64,000 nt of DNA from Syngnathus acus (Eukaryota > Chordata > Actinopteri > Syngnathiformes > Syngnathidae), in the NCBI RefSeq assembly GCF_901709675.1, contig NC_051088.1, positions 11,945,693 to 12,009,692 on the forward strand, written 5' to 3'. A program made the translations under genes and the position numbers. The notes beneath the pieces are model-generated. The model was not told the origin of the DNA and made no database searches. It saw nothing but the letters and a program-made list of their open reading frames with translations. This document shows positions 52,101 to 64,000 of the stretch, piece by piece (the stretch's first letter is position 1; every line of letters begins with the position of its first letter).

Positions 52101-53165
52101 GGTGCAACTGCACAAACACACAGCAATGAAATACATCTGGTATTGTTATGTGATTAATTTACTGGATTACGGTTTACATAATGCACAATTAGAAACGAAA
52201 GAGGCAACACAAAAACTGCTCAATGGCAGGCGAGATAAAATAACAACATACTGTTCATGTTCTTTGAAGTCCATGAGAAAAAAAAGTGCAATTTTGTTTT
52301 TTTTTACCAAAATTGTAATTTGAGGTTTTTTTTGGTAACACGTTTTATCTTGCTTATGATGGAGTATTTTCTTGATTTATTCTCTAATAATAAAAGTTGT
52401 CCTTTGGCATCTTGTGTTACGCTCTCGTTGTTATACTTACATTGTTAAAAACTGCAGGTTCCACTACAGTACAAAAAGTTGAATGACTCATATGTCAGGA
52501 CTGCACTGGAATAATTTTGTTATTTCACTTGCAGTCGCGTAAAAAAATAGTCAATAACATTCCGAACTTGTTTGCACATGCACACGTTTACCTTGCGTCA
52601 AATTTATTCACAAGGAACAAAGGAAATCAGCAGACCAAAAAATAGCATGATGGAGGAATCCTTAAAAATCCGTTTTATTCGTTACTACGAGTATGCTGGA
52701 TTATGAAAAACAAATGACTGCAACATTTGGAGCAAGCGCCAAGATGCACTTTAATTTTATAGAAGTTTCCTTAGAACTACACAGCGCTCACTACTGGATC
52801 GGAGCGCTAGTCAAACATTCAAGATTGTCCTCTCCAAACACATATACGCTTTGTGTAGCTATTTAAAAATGTCTGTGCTATTTTTGTTAGTTTGGTCTTC
52901 CTTAATATTAATAGCTTCGTTGTTGCGTTTACTGCACTTCACATTTTTTCCCCCTCCGTCGGTCAGGTTGCCCCTCACCCCCTCCGTAACGATACAATAG
53001 AAGAAGAAAGACAACGAAGAAGAACTGGTGGAGGAGGCGGAGAAAAGAACAAATGGACCAATGAGACGGCTGATACAAAGTCGTTTAACCAATTAGCAGC
53101 CGAGACGGTTGCCCCTGCTTTGGGTTCTCCCCCGGCCATGCAATTTTGGCGGCTGTGCGTGTATC
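52101..53165. other. Shared upstream region of porcn and suv39h1
   Basis: The two start codons are 1066 bp apart and point away from each other. The right 250 bp is GC-richer and holds two CCAAT boxes. The left part is AT-rich and probably includes the porcn 5' UTR exon/intron. No coding exon seen. Confidence 0.6.
53058..53093 (+). promoter_or_regulatory. suv39h1: Paired CCAAT boxes of the suv39h1 promoter
   Basis: CCAAT at 53058-53062 (GGACCAATGAG) and at 53089-53093 (TAACCAATTAG), same strand, 31 bp apart, 73-108 bp before the suv39h1 ATG. Spacing near three helical turns is typical of NF-Y pairs in proliferation-linked promoters. Binding is inferred. Confidence 0.6.
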
Positions 53166-56100
53166 ATGGCGGAATTTTCGAAAGGTAAACGAGGAAAGGC
53201 AGTTTTTGAATTTCCATCTGTTTACATTCGTATTTGCTGCTTTTAAAAACGTATTTTATGCACACCCGAATTATGTCTCCACATTTACCTGCGACGCGGT
53301 GTAAGATAACCGCGCAAAATCAGTGTGGTTATACGTTTCTCTTTGAGACATATTTGTCTAAATACTCAGTGCGGTTTAATTTGCGCGTTAGCTAACAATG
53401 ACTGTGTTCTCGGTTTGTGTCGTGTTTTGGTTGTTAAAGTTGTGCAGGTAAACGAAACGCGTCATGTCATGTCTCGTTAGGTGTACTTCAGAGTGATACA
53501 ACCGGACACTATTTATTTGTGTTTATCTAATTTGTCAGAGTTCATTGATTTAGCAAGATACATAAAAGTTTTAGAATAATTTCGATGTTATTGCTAAATT
53601 GAGTACTTGTATCGTAGCTCAAACGGTTGCTAAGAAATTGGAACTGTAGCCACAAATCGTCAAAACTTAGTCCGAGAACTTTACGGGGTGGCTATTGATA
53701 ATTTTACGGATGTCAGTAGCATCGCAACAGTCGTTTTGTTGTTGTTGTTGTTGTTGTTTTTTTAAAAACACACATTTACATTTATTACTTCCTTTAATGG
53801 GTATGTGCAGAAGGTGTGATCGTAATAATTTCATTGGTGACGCGGTACAGAGAATGGATAGCTGAATAAAAATCGAATTTCAAATGGTATATTTGGGTTT
53901 TAGGTTGAGCTGTGGCAATACACAATCCACCAATTATCCTCCCATGATGTATGTACACAAACAAAGTTATAAATAGAATAGAATGCCTTTGTTGGCATTG
54001 TACAACAGGTATTCGACGAAATTGGGTCGTAGGGGGAAAAGGGTGTACATCATAAGTTGGATAGCATAAATAAATGGATAAAGAAGATAGTATAGAATGT
54101 AAACTTAGTCCACTGGTGCAGAATTGTACATTGAAGTATGTAGAGTGATGTAAAAAGGCAATCACCTGCCCGTTGACACTTAAATGATCTTTAATATAGT
54201 ATTATTGAAAATGAATGAATAATACTAATATAAGATTTGAGTAGATAGATCTGGGGAAACATTGGTTATGACAGACCTTTTGACAGAGCAAAAAAAAAAA
54301 AAAGGTTAGCTGTACAGTTCCCCACTATGAGATTTTTCTATAAACTTGCACATAATGTATGACCAAGAAGCCCATTTTCTGCTTTTTCAGAATGCTGTGT
54401 GCCCAGTAAGATGTCATGGGATGCGCTTGAAGCCTTGTGTCGCCTAGAGGGGCTTCACTGTAAAGATTTAGGGATAACCAAAGCTAACGTCAATGAGTAT
54501 GAGGTGGAGTTCCTCTGTGACTACAAAAAGACTAAAGTAAGGCACCTTTTTAAATTTCCTGCTGGCTTAATCCAAGAGTTTCCAGACAATAGATGTCTCT
54601 AAAATGTACTGAAAATGTTCATATGTTGTTATTACGTGATGTTTAAGAGTAGACGCACAAACAAGCTCCTGCCTTTTTTTCTGATTGGCGGAAGTTAGAA
54701 CGACTTGGGTTTTTGAGTTCTAAAATAATTTGGGATTTTTGTTCTAGATGGAAGAATTTTACCTGGTGAAATGGAGAGGCTTTCCAGAGTCAGTCAACAG
54801 CTGGGAGCCCAAGAGGCACCTCAAATGCTCCAAACTAATGAAGCAGTTCCACCAGGACCTGGATCAAGAACTGAGTCGCCAGAAAATACGTTCCATCCCC
54901 AAAAGGCTGGATAGGGAAATCTCAACATTTATAGTTCGAAAAGCCGAACTCCGTCAGAAACTGCAGAGCTGGGAGACTCAGTTGAACCTAACCTGCAACC
55001 ACCCCGGTCGCATCTTTGTCATGAACGATGTCGACTTTGAGGGTCCACCAAAGAACTTCACTTATATCAACAATTACAAAGCAGGCCCGGGCATCGTTTT
55101 TACTGAAATGGCTGTGGGCTGTGAGTGCAAGAATTGTCTCGAGGAGCCGGTGAACGGCTGCTGTCCTGGCGCGTCATTGCATCGGGTTGCTTACAATGAA
55201 CACGGCCAGGTCCGTATAAGGCCAGGACAACCCATTTATGAGTGTAATTCTCAGTGCCTCTGCAGCCCAGACTGCCCCAACAGGGTGGTGCAAAAAGGCA
55301 TTCAGTTTGACCTGGCTATCTTTAAGACGGACAACGGTCGGGGATGGGGAGTCCGCACGCTGCAACATATAAAGAAGAACTCATTTGTAATGGAGTACGT
55401 GGGAGAGGTAAGGCTTCATCTTCTGTGTAATCCTTGTTGAAGTCGAAGGAGGCGCTTGACAAATCACCCCTTTTTGAGCAAGCGGTTTTGTAATGCAATT
55501 GTGTACCATTTTGCTGGCCCAATTTTGGTACCATGAGAATGTTCAGCACCAGGTCTGGAATGCGAAGCACTTTTGTGTCGTTTCTGTCAGATCATCACGT
55601 CAGATGAAGCAGAGAAACGAGGTCACATATATGACGGCGAAGGCTCCACATACCTTTTTGACCTGGACTATGTGGAGGATGTATACACGGTGGATGCTGC
55701 TCACCAAGGCAACATCTCTCACTTCGTCAATCATAGTGTGGGTAACATAAGGGATGGCTTTCTCTTTTTGCTTTTAAGCGATGCACCGCATTTTGATAGC
55801 GATGGCGTGGACACAATCATTTGTGTCACATTTACATCTTTTGTTGTTTTTCTAGTGTAACCCAAACATGCAAGTATTCAATGTGTTTGTTGACAACATT
55901 GATGAGAGGCTCCCGAGAATTGCTTTATTCTCAACACGGGCCATCCGGGCAGGAGAGGAGCTCACCTTTGACTACAAAATGCAAAGTGAGTGCCGACTGT
56001 TTAATCATGTCGATCTTTTTGTCTGTAAATCAAGATTAAGTCTGTCACTTAAAATGAACATATTTGACATGGGTTTCAGTAGTTTTTGTATGTATGACGT

Positions 56101-56277
56101 AACAACAAAATAGGCGTTTTATTTACTCTCCATTTGCTCCCAGTTGATCCAGTCGACACAGAAAGCTCTAAAATGGATTGCAGTTTCACCTTAGCTGGTG
56201 TCTCCAATTCGCCAAAGAAGAGGATGCGAGTGGAGTGTCGGTGTGGCGCAGACTCGTGTCGAAAATACTTGTTCTGA
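53166..56277 (+). CDS. suv39h1: suv39h1, H3K9 methyltransferase (complete coding region)
   Basis: Heterochromatin histone H3K9 trimethylase. Exons: 53166-53184 (MAEFSK), 54391-54536, 54748-55407, 55591-55737, 55856-55985, 56144-56277; sum 1236 nt, 411 aa (human SUV39H1 412). Chromodomain spans exons 2-3 ([11 protein letters not shown], then [20 protein letters not shown]). Pre-SET cysteines in [12 protein letters not shown] and CCPGASLH and [17 protein letters not shown] core [20 protein letters not shown] and [20 protein letters not shown]; post-[16 protein letters not shown] at the end. All zinc and catalytic motifs are intact. The 19-nt first coding exon and the chromodomain layout fit SUV39H1 rather than SUV39H2. 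Porcn next door mirrors human Xp11.23. The exon 4 donor (AGT|GTGGGT) was fixed by the NHS-CNPN join. Intron 1 (53185-54390) has a TTG repeat but no gene. Teleost a/b copy not assignable. Confidence 0.97.
53737..53757. repeat. TTG trinucleotide repeat
   Basis: About seven TTG units in intron 1 of suv39h1, followed by a T run. Confidence 0.85.
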
Positions 56278-57097
56278 TGAGGAACTGGTATGACTGGGAA
56301 AACAATGCAGCTCGCTGTACAATATTTTGAACATTGTACATATTTGTTTCTTTCTTGAAAGCTCTCCAAACATTGCTGGCATTCAAACATAAATTTGGAC
56401 ATAAGGTCTTTGTTTTATACCTCATCAGAAATTGTTTAAAAAAAAACAAAAAACTTTATTTGAAATGTATGTATTTCTAAAGTGGTTTTAGCATGGTCAA
56501 GCACAAATTACAAATTAATGTCGTAAATGCATGCTATACAAAGTTTAATGTGAAGTGCCGCTGAATGAGAGCAAGTCAAGTGTCAAATTTGAGCCAATTT
56601 ATTTTTTATTTTTTGTACTTGTCCGGTTTATTGTAAATGAGGTATGTTCACGCAGCTTTTTCTTTCACTCTTTCACTGCCGCAACCAATGATGGTGTTCT
56701 TTCAGTATTCTGTCAAACCTATGAAAAATACCTGATTCAGGTTCACTTTTGTCACTACAAGGTGGATTCATGCTGTGACTACGGTGAAGTGAAATACACA
56801 AATGTTTTTTTTATCAGCTTTTATATTGTTTTTAGTTAAATTGTTACATTGTATATTTAATCATAGTGTTACAAAGTGTACATAAATTAACATAAATAAG
56901 ATGAAGTTTTTACATGACGGTATGAGGGGAGGGTGCGGTAAAAGTGAGTTAACAGCAAATGTTTAGAAAAAGGAAGGAAACAAAATGTGTCCCCTCTTGT
57001 TTAGGATGTAATCTTCCTTTTGCCCTAAATCAAATGAATCATGTATTTTTTGGGGGGGGGGGAGCAAGCCAGTACAAAATATGTTTGCATTCACTTT
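56278..57097. other. 3' UTRs of suv39h1 and lactbl1 (tail-to-tail)
   Basis: 820 bp between the two stop codons. AT-rich; minus-strand AATAAA-type signals near 56586-56640 could end lactbl1 inside the suv39h1 3' UTR. A G-run of about 11 lies at 57051-57061. No other feature. Confidence 0.5.
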
Positions 57098-60000
57098 TCA
57101 TGTTGTAAAATACGGTTTGCCGGCTATCCTCATGACTTTGTAAGTGTTAAGTCCTGGCGAATCAAATCCTGGTGACACACCTTGTTTGTTGAAGAGGTAA
57201 AAGTTAAAGAGCTGTCTGTCTTGAGTCTCCAAAGAGACCGAGGCACTGTTGACCTTCAACTTACAAGGGTATGGGCTCTTGAACACCACTCTGAACACCC
57301 TATCCTGAAGATACTGAAGGTGGATGGTTTGGTAATTGTCTGTGATTTTGCTATCCACCTGTGGTCCAAACTGTTGCATGAGCAGGGCCCCATGTGAGCC
57401 TACCTTAATCTCATAGAAAGTTATATTTCTGTAAGTAAAAAAGCCTACGTATGGAGCTGGGTCAGGCGGCGGTCTGGGTGTCAGTTCAGCATCCCTGTAA
57501 GCGCCTTCCACTGCAGGAATGAGGTGGCTGTATAGCCGCCTCACTAAATCCTGCCCTGCGGGTCGTACCCCAGCCATCAGGACCACCATTCCTAATTTGA
57601 GACGTGGCACCAGTGACAGAGAGGCCGCAAAGCCATCCAAGTCACCATCCTTTCTCACGACATCGTAGCCCAGTTGCTGGTTGATCTCCCATGGTGTGCC
57701 AGTGTAGCTGGCAAAGTAGCCATTCTGGCATTGGAAAAGTGGGGCCAGCATAGTGTTAAGGGTGTCTTTTCGGAGGAGTGTCCTTCTGTATGATCCCAGG
57801 AGAGTCATCACAAGTTTTGCCATGTCGGCTGTCGTGGAGTACATCTGACCCGCAGGTCGATACCAGCCCAAGTTGTAGAGGGGAGCCGGCTGACCGTTGC
57901 TGTAGACACCCATTGCCATCTGTCTCTGGATCATAGGAGTCATGTTGAAGCCGGTGTTCTTCATGTTGAGCCGATCCAAAATATTGCGGGATACCCACTT
58001 TTCGTAGCCCATTCCAGTCACTTTCTCAGCCAAGACGTTGGCCATTAGAGCAAAGGCGACATTGCTGTAGTGGCATCTATAGATAAAGACAGCAAAGGCA
58101 CGTCGATAACATTATCTTAGTTTGCACCCATAGCGATGTGCTCATTTACTAACTGTCATTAAATTAGAACAAGGCAGGGAAAACCTTACTTTGTTCCTGG
58201 ATCAGCAACAAGGACATCATCCTGCAACTCATGAAGGGCTGATTCTGTGTCCCCATCCCAGAGGAGATTAGTTGACCTTAATCTGCGGGGTAATCCTGTA
58301 AAACCCCATTGTATGGGCTCCATTTATATTTTGGCACCAGGTTGATTTTCTAATCTGTTTTGAAATACTACAGTTAACTATCTTCACTAAGTAAGTGAAT
58401 GATGGTTTAGTCTTACCAGAAAGGTGGCTGGCCATTCTACGTAAGGTAATGGCAGCTCTGTTGAAGGTCCTGCGTGTGGTGGATGCCGCTTCCCTGTCGG
58501 TGCCCAGTGGGTTCTTGATGGTGAAGTTGTCTATGTACTTCTCCACTGAGTCATCTATTGAGTCCACAAGGCCATCTTCCCACAGCTTGTACAACATCAG
58601 GGAGGGAAATATCTTGGAAAGGCTTGCAATTCTGCAAATGCAATCATTCAAATCAATGTGATACAGTAAACATATCGGTATTATTTACCGAAACACTGCA
58701 TCAGCAAAAACGAGATTTTTTTTTAACAAGGCATGCTGAAACTTGAACATATCGTGTCCAGTACTGTACATATTACTGACACTTTTTCACAATTATGCAA
58801 AAAATTCGCTGCCACTCCCATATTCCTGCTGGTATGAATATTATAAGACTAGCGTTGATAGAAATAGCCTAAGCTAGCAAGGAACTGCTTTTATCCGCTA
58901 CCATTCTATTTTTGTACTCTGACTAATGCAGCCGTATGAAAGCTGTCTGGCCTTGGCCAGACTTTTTGCTGCCCCACAGAGTGCTTGGACTATCCAAACA
59001 GACAAATGGATAGATCCTCCCAATGTACGTGAGCTTACCTGTAGACTGTGTACTCATCGGGTGGAGGAGATGTTGGGTCACTCATGTTCTTTTTGCCAAA
59101 ATTACCAATCCAAAGAACAGAGTCATTTAAAACCATAATGGCAGATATTGCTGGAAGCTTGATTCTGTCAACACTGCTCCTCAGGAGTAGATCAACCTGG
59201 TGGGAGAATAATAATAATGATAATTATATCCAGAATGATAAAGAAAGAAATGTTACCTTTTCTAAAGCCACTCTGAGAGATGTGATAGGATGTTTGAGGG
59301 GCACAGGCTCGGGATACCGTGGGCACATCTCCTCTGCTGCCGATTCCTTTATAACCACTTCTGGGTAAAGAGAAATGCATCTTTGAGTCAGTCTTGTTTG
59401 CCTTGTGCAAAGGAACATTCTCATTTTTGCATGTGGTTAGTCCAGAATCAGATACCCCTCCATCCTCCCATATATTCCCCCAAAACATGCATGTTAGGAA
59501 GGCTGGAGATTCTAAATTGTCCATAGATGTGAGTGTGAATGGATGTTTATCAGTATGTGCCCTGTGGTAACCAGTTCAGGGTTTAGCCTGCCTCCCAGAA
59601 TGTCAGCTATTAGAGACCCCATCTCTTTTGTGACCCCAAATTTGAACAAGGAATAAGTACATTTATGGGTGGACAGATGTTTTATAAAATTCACTGTGTT
59701 GATGTAGTATGAAGCCAAATCAGCTCAAAGTCTGCCTATATTACAAATTCATCATCTGCGTCACAACCCCCCCCCCCCCCCCCCCCCCTCAGAAGTTTAT
59801 AATCCTGTACCAGCCTTTTGTAAAGATCTAACACACTTTGAGACTCCTATGGAAAGTAAAGTGTGTTACAAATAAAATGTAGTATTATTATTACCCATCC
59901 TTCCATTATCTGTACCGTTGTCCCCTCATTATTATGATTATTATTATTAATTTAGTAACTCGACTAAAGTGATCCAAAACTCTACTGTATAGCTGTCTTC

Positions 60001-60129
60001 TATGTATAGCTCTACTATGTTACCTGTCTTCAACTTTGGTATCCTGTATTGCCATATGAAGCAGAAGGTCATAACCACAGAGAGTAGGAAGAAGACAACC
60101 ATGCCCAACATGGTCCATTTTACCTTCAT
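57098..60129 (-). CDS. lactbl1: lactbl1-like serine beta-lactamase/PBP-fold membrane protein (complete)
   Basis: Member of the serine beta-lactamase-like (class C/penicillin-binding) family found in animals; physiological substrate not known to me. Exons: 60024-60129, 59257-59360, 59039-59196, 58417-58631, 58190-58295, 57098-58076; sum 1668 nt, 555 aa. N-terminal MKVKWTMLGMVVFFLLSVVM is an uncleaved signal-anchor, so a type II membrane protein with the enzyme domain outside the cytosol. Motif 1 SxxK is present as SLSK in RIASLSKIFPSLMLYKLWEDG (exon 4); motif 2 YxN as HYSN in GTKCHYSNVAFALMANVLAE (exon 5/6 join); the third motif, normally KTG or HTG, reads KDGDLDGFAASLSLVP. The C-terminal 200 residues form a separate domain. 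Named by overall similarity to LACTBL1 and by 1p36 synteny with vps13d and pax7. LACTB is less likely. Confidence 0.85.
59470..59600 (+). mobile_element. Middle part of the teleost L2-like repeat
   Basis: Reads CTGGAGATTCTAAATTGTCC, then GAGTGTGAATGG and TAACCAGTTCAGGGTTTAGC, the order seen in this family. It lies in lactbl1 intron 1. Confidence 0.65.
59767..59788. repeat. 22-nt homopolymeric C run
   Basis: Uninterrupted C tract in lactbl1 intron 1. Length is error-prone in any assembly. Confidence 0.95.
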
Positions 60130-62546
60130 CTTGCTGATTCAAGCTTTATGTGGCAAAATATAGGACAATAGGTGGGCAGAGATTCAATACTGTTGGGGAA
60201 AAAAACACTAACTCTTAATTACATTAAGTAGGATATTTGACCTCAATTAGAAAAGATAAAGCTTACCATAGGTCGGAAAAGCAGGCTTCATTTGTAATCA
60301 TCTTAATATTCTTACTTGATACTTTTTACAGAAGAAAAATCCATTATAACTCCTGTAGAGTAAGGGTGAGTCCTGCAGGAGTGTTGAATTGAATAATCAG
60401 GCTGTGCCTTAGTTGTACCTTTTTTACACAACCGGTTACCTCCATGGGAACTAATCTTGACTGTGACTTAATGGTCATTAAAACCCTACAGTGACATCAT
60501 AATCTGTAAGGAGGCTGCCACATAGTCGAATCCTCTCGTTTCTCTGAAGTGGTCTACTGGGTAGGAAGGACAGGTCAGTGGTCACTGGTCAGTTATGAAG
60601 TCAGGTAATATATTTAATAAGTATCTGACATAATGATAGAAATTAAAAACTATAGCGATCATCAGGAAAATCAGTTGATGCCTTTTGGGATCCATCCATC
60701 CATCCATAAGCTATACTGCTTGGCCCCACGGGGGTCGCGGGCATGCTGGAGCCTATCCCAGCGGTCATCGGGCAGTAGGCGGGGACACCCTGAACCGGTT
60801 GCCAACCAATTGCAGGGCACATAGAGATGACCAACCATCCGCACTCACACCTAGGGACAATTTGGAGTGCTCAATTGGCCTACCAAGAATGTTTTTGGGA
60901 TGTGGGAGGAAACCGGAGTGCCCGGAGAAAACTCACACGGTTACGGGGGGAAAATGCAAACTCCATACTGACTGTGAGGCGGGCGTGCTAACCAGTCCTT
61001 TTGGAGTGAATAGTAAAATGAGTCATGCTCTTGTGCTAAAATACTGGAGAAGAACCAGATGGACCTTGTCAGCCAAGGTCAAATAATTATCACCATGTCA
61101 TGTTTGTGGCGTTTATATTATTTACATTAAAAAAAAGTATATTATTGGAAGCCACTGTAACCTTAATCATAGTTTTAACTAACACTATGCTGGAATGTAG
61201 GAAAAGGGCTTCGAAATACTGATGACAACGAACAGTTCTTAAATTCAAATGTGACAAAAAGTTATTGTGTGCAAGAGAAAGATGTGTGTAGTTTTGTGGC
61301 GTTACTCCCTTCTGCCACAGTATATTATATACATTGTTAACGTATTCATTAAATGTATAATTCATATTTTTTATTTGCGGCTCACTGCGTGAGAAAAGTC
61401 AGTCACACTCCATCATAGAAGAAGACAACGACGAAGGTTTGTTTTGATCACGTGACAGGAAGTACAAGTTGGAAGTCCAATGGTTATAAAATCGTGCGAC
61501 ACAAACCTCAAATGTGATGTGTTTATTTGGTGTCGAATAACTGTTTTCTATGAAAACGTAATGCTTTTGTAATATAGTGTTTTACTTTTCCGCCCCATTG
61601 ATTAGTTGATCTGAGGGTGGACACTATCTTCTTAAGCTACTTTTAGCTTGGTAGTTAGCTTTGGCGTGCAGAGTACAACCTTGCCCTTTCTTCAGCCACC
61701 TTGGCTTTGGGGTTGTCTTTTATCTCTGTGCGTTTGGTTTGTCTCGGCTTTTTTTTTTTTTTTTTTAACCTGTCCTCCTTTGTCGGTATCTGTTTGTCTT
61801 CATGCTGTGTTATTTGTCACTTTAGTGCTTCCTAGTGTGAGCGACAATTCTGTCAGCTCCTTGACACTGGCATTCATCAATATGGACCAGCGAAGGAGCA
61901 ATTGATGGAAAGTAACAACTTCACTCAGGGGTGAGTTAGTAATACCGTCTTGAATAACTTCATCATGACCTGTTACCAATCCAAGGTGTAAGCAGGACAG
62001 GCTACGATGCGGCGTGACAGTGAGCTAACTAAAGACTCGGAGCAAATAAGAACTAACTCGAAGAACTCGTCTTTTTGGCGGCATTTTCAACATGTTTCCT
62101 CGGCAAGGACACACTAGGACGTTCCATTTGAAATTGATTTGATCGAACACGCCAAATAGATATATTAAGTGTTCATTTGTAAGATATATAACTATCCCTC
62201 CCGAAGAAGACATGCTATAAACAAAATAGATGGATAGTAAGGAGGCTGTGATGAAGGATTTTAACGTAATGTCCTCATGAAGCAGCAGAAAAGTGGTTCA
62301 TCGCAATAAGACAACAAATCACTACAAGTATGTTCTTCTGGTGTGTCCTTTGTGTTGTTGGGTGGACAAAGAAACCCGAACATTATAGACATGTTGTCTT
62401 ATGTTCTGCTACAGTAGTTTGAGCAGTCTATTGTCATAAATGTCTTTATTTTTCCGTTTGTCAGACATCTTCCCCCTTCCCCCTGAGAGCTGTCATTTTG
62501 CCTACATCGACGTTTTTGGGAGGAGCGGCATTCCTGAACCAACAGG
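60130..62546. other. Upstream region between lactbl1 and vps13d
   Basis: Head-to-head spacer. It holds an L2-like repeat (60686-61000), AT-rich filler to about 61370, and a mixed region 61380-62540 that should contain the vps13d promoter and 5' non-coding exon(s). A T run lies near 61750-61766. No coding exon recognised. Confidence 0.5.
60686..61000 (+). mobile_element. Teleost L2-like LINE-derived repeat, best copy in the window
   Basis: Starts with CCATCCATCCATCCATAAGC, then GGTCGCGGGCATGCTGGAGC, GGTTGCCAACCAATTGCAGG, GGGATGTGGGAGGAAACCGG, AGTGCCCGGAGAAAACTCAC and GTGAGGCGGGCGTGCTAACC. This is one of the commonest interspersed repeats in fish; L2/Maui-type assignment is from memory. Confidence 0.8.
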
Positions 62547-64000
62547 ATGTTGGAAGGCCTTGTCGCCTGGGTGCTAAACACATATTTGGGGAAATATGTC
62601 AGCAACTTAAACACAGATCAACTATCTATAGCCTTGCTCAAAGGTAATTGTGTAGGCCTGTCACAGTTTGTATTCAACCAAATGGCAAATGTGAACGATG
62701 CTTATTCCTGCTTCTTAGGTGCAGTTGAATTGGAGAACTTACCTCTGAGGAAAGATGCCCTCAAAGAGTTTGACCTGCCCTTTGAGGTTAAAACAGGTGA
62801 AGATTATAGTGTTTTCCTTTGGGTTGCTTATGAAGGCTCCATGATCACCTGATGTAATATACAGTAGACATTTGTGTGTTAAGAAAAAAGTGTAGTTTAT
62901 ATTTTCCTTCTCCATGATCTTTCCTGTCTTTTAGGCTTCATTGGAAAGATCACGCTTCAGATCCCTTTCTACCGGCCTCACAGTGACCCTTGGGTCATCT
63001 CCATGTCCCAGCTAAACCTCATTATTGGTCCTGCCCATTTGCGGGAGTATGATGATGAGAAGGAGAAAGAAGAGCAGAGTACACGCAAGAAATATCTCCT
63101 CAAGACTCTTGAAGACAAATTCAAAGTATTAAAGATTTTGATGATTTTCGTTTGATTTTTTTTTCTTTTCTTCAAACCTTTTTTTTTTTTATGTAGAGAA
63201 TATTCTGAAATTCTGAAATGGATTTTAATTTAGTTGAATATATCTACTGTATATTTTTTCTGTTCTTCCTTTAGAGTGAGTGTGAACAAAAAGGAGAGTC
63301 TTACTGGTACTCTGTGACTGCATCAGTGGTGACAAGGATTGTGGAAAACATTGAGGTACAGTAAACCAATACAAAATCAAACTCTACCTGATACTTGTAA
63401 TACAACATAATAGTTTCAATTTACATATTAAAAAAAAACCTCATGAGTTTTGGCATAGAGATCAGCGGCGAAAAATGTCAGTGTTGAGTGTTATCTGTAA
63501 AAAAAAAAAAAAAAAAAAAAGAATTCTGGTACTAGCTGTTGTTGGCACTTCAGCAGAAAATATACACAGAGTTTATTTTTTTATTTTTTATTGGACCACT
63601 CTGTTTTTCTGATTGTTTAGCTGAACATCCAAGATGTACACCTGAGATTTGAGGATGACACATGCAATCCAGAGAAGCCCTTCTCCTTTGGAGTATGTGT
63701 CAACAATATTTCTGCTCAGAATCCCTCCAAAGATAAGGCAAGTAGTGTTTGACTTCAAAGCTTGCTATCAATCCGGCTGTTATACTGCAAATGCCTGAAA
63801 AAACTGTCTTTGGCTCTCCTTTCTCAAACTCATAAAAAGATTGCTTAAAAAAAAAAGATATGTAATATGTCATGATTTAGTCCTGTCTGTAAAAAAAAAG
63901 TATAAGTCATGTATGTTCCCCTTTTCATAGGCATGGACTCCGTTTCGACAAAAGCAGCTGGAGATCGAAGATTTTAGAGTCTACTGGGATACAGAATGTG
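62547..64000 (+). CDS. vps13d: vps13d, first six coding exons (continues right)
   Basis: Bridge-like lipid transfer protein of ER-mitochondria/peroxisome contacts; only the N-terminal chorein domain is here. Exons: 62547-62643, 62719-62796, 62935-63125, 63275-63355, 63621-63737, 63931 to beyond 64000. Protein starts [20 protein letters not shown], then [72 protein letters not shown], and [20 protein letters not shown] at the edge. These match human VPS13D rather than VPS13A-C ([17 protein letters not shown] is the D form). Exon 5 appears to end at a GC donor (GATAAG|GCAAGT). MFN2 and VPS13D are also near each other on human 1p36.22. Confidence 0.95.

Overview
The window is vertebrate nuclear DNA, almost certainly from a teleost fish. 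Every recognisable gene is an intron-containing vertebrate orthologue, introns are short (often 80-1500 bp), and the gaps hold CA/GT microsatellites, hairpin MITEs, a Tc1-like terminus and the abundant fish LINE-type repeat with a GGAT-rich end. I rebuilt exons by hand from conserved protein sequence, reading phase and GT/AG signals. All complete models close in frame.

Layout, left to right: pax7 (minus; exons 1-3 only, the gene continues left of the window), mfn2 (minus, 17 coding exons, 758 aa), a plagl2-type zinc finger gene (minus) with a long presumed 3' UTR, asxl1 (plus, 12 coding exons including a 3-nt microexon, 1479 aa), myt1 (minus, 21 coding exons, 1170 aa), porcn (minus, 12 coding exons, 449 aa), suv39h1 (plus, 6 coding exons, 411 aa), lactbl1 (minus, 6 coding exons, 555 aa) and the first six coding exons of vps13d (plus, continues right). 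In human these genes lie on 1p36 (PAX7, MFN2, LACTBL1, VPS13D), 20q (PLAGL2, ASXL1, MYT1) and Xp11.23 (PORCN, SUV39H1), so the window joins three human segments. The genes do not form one pathway. Several act in chromatin or transcription (pax7, plagl2, asxl1, myt1, suv39h1), two in mitochondrial or membrane-contact biology (mfn2, vps13d), and one in Wnt lipidation (porcn). plagl2/asxl1, porcn/suv39h1 and lactbl1/vps13d are head-to-head pairs. asxl1/myt1 and suv39h1/lactbl1 are tail-to-tail.

No RNA gene, CRISPR array or operon-like system was found, and I see no wholly new biological system. The points most worth checking are the 3-nt asxl1 microexon, the plagl2-type gene that appears to have lost its N-terminal zinc fingers while carrying a cluster of let-7 seed matches, the NAGNAG acceptor at the pax7 Q+/Q- site, a stop-free 81-nt asxl1 intron, a GC-AG intron in vps13d, a TG repeat beside the last mfn2 acceptor, two CCAAT boxes 31 bp apart upstream of suv39h1, and a two-copy palindromic transposon family.
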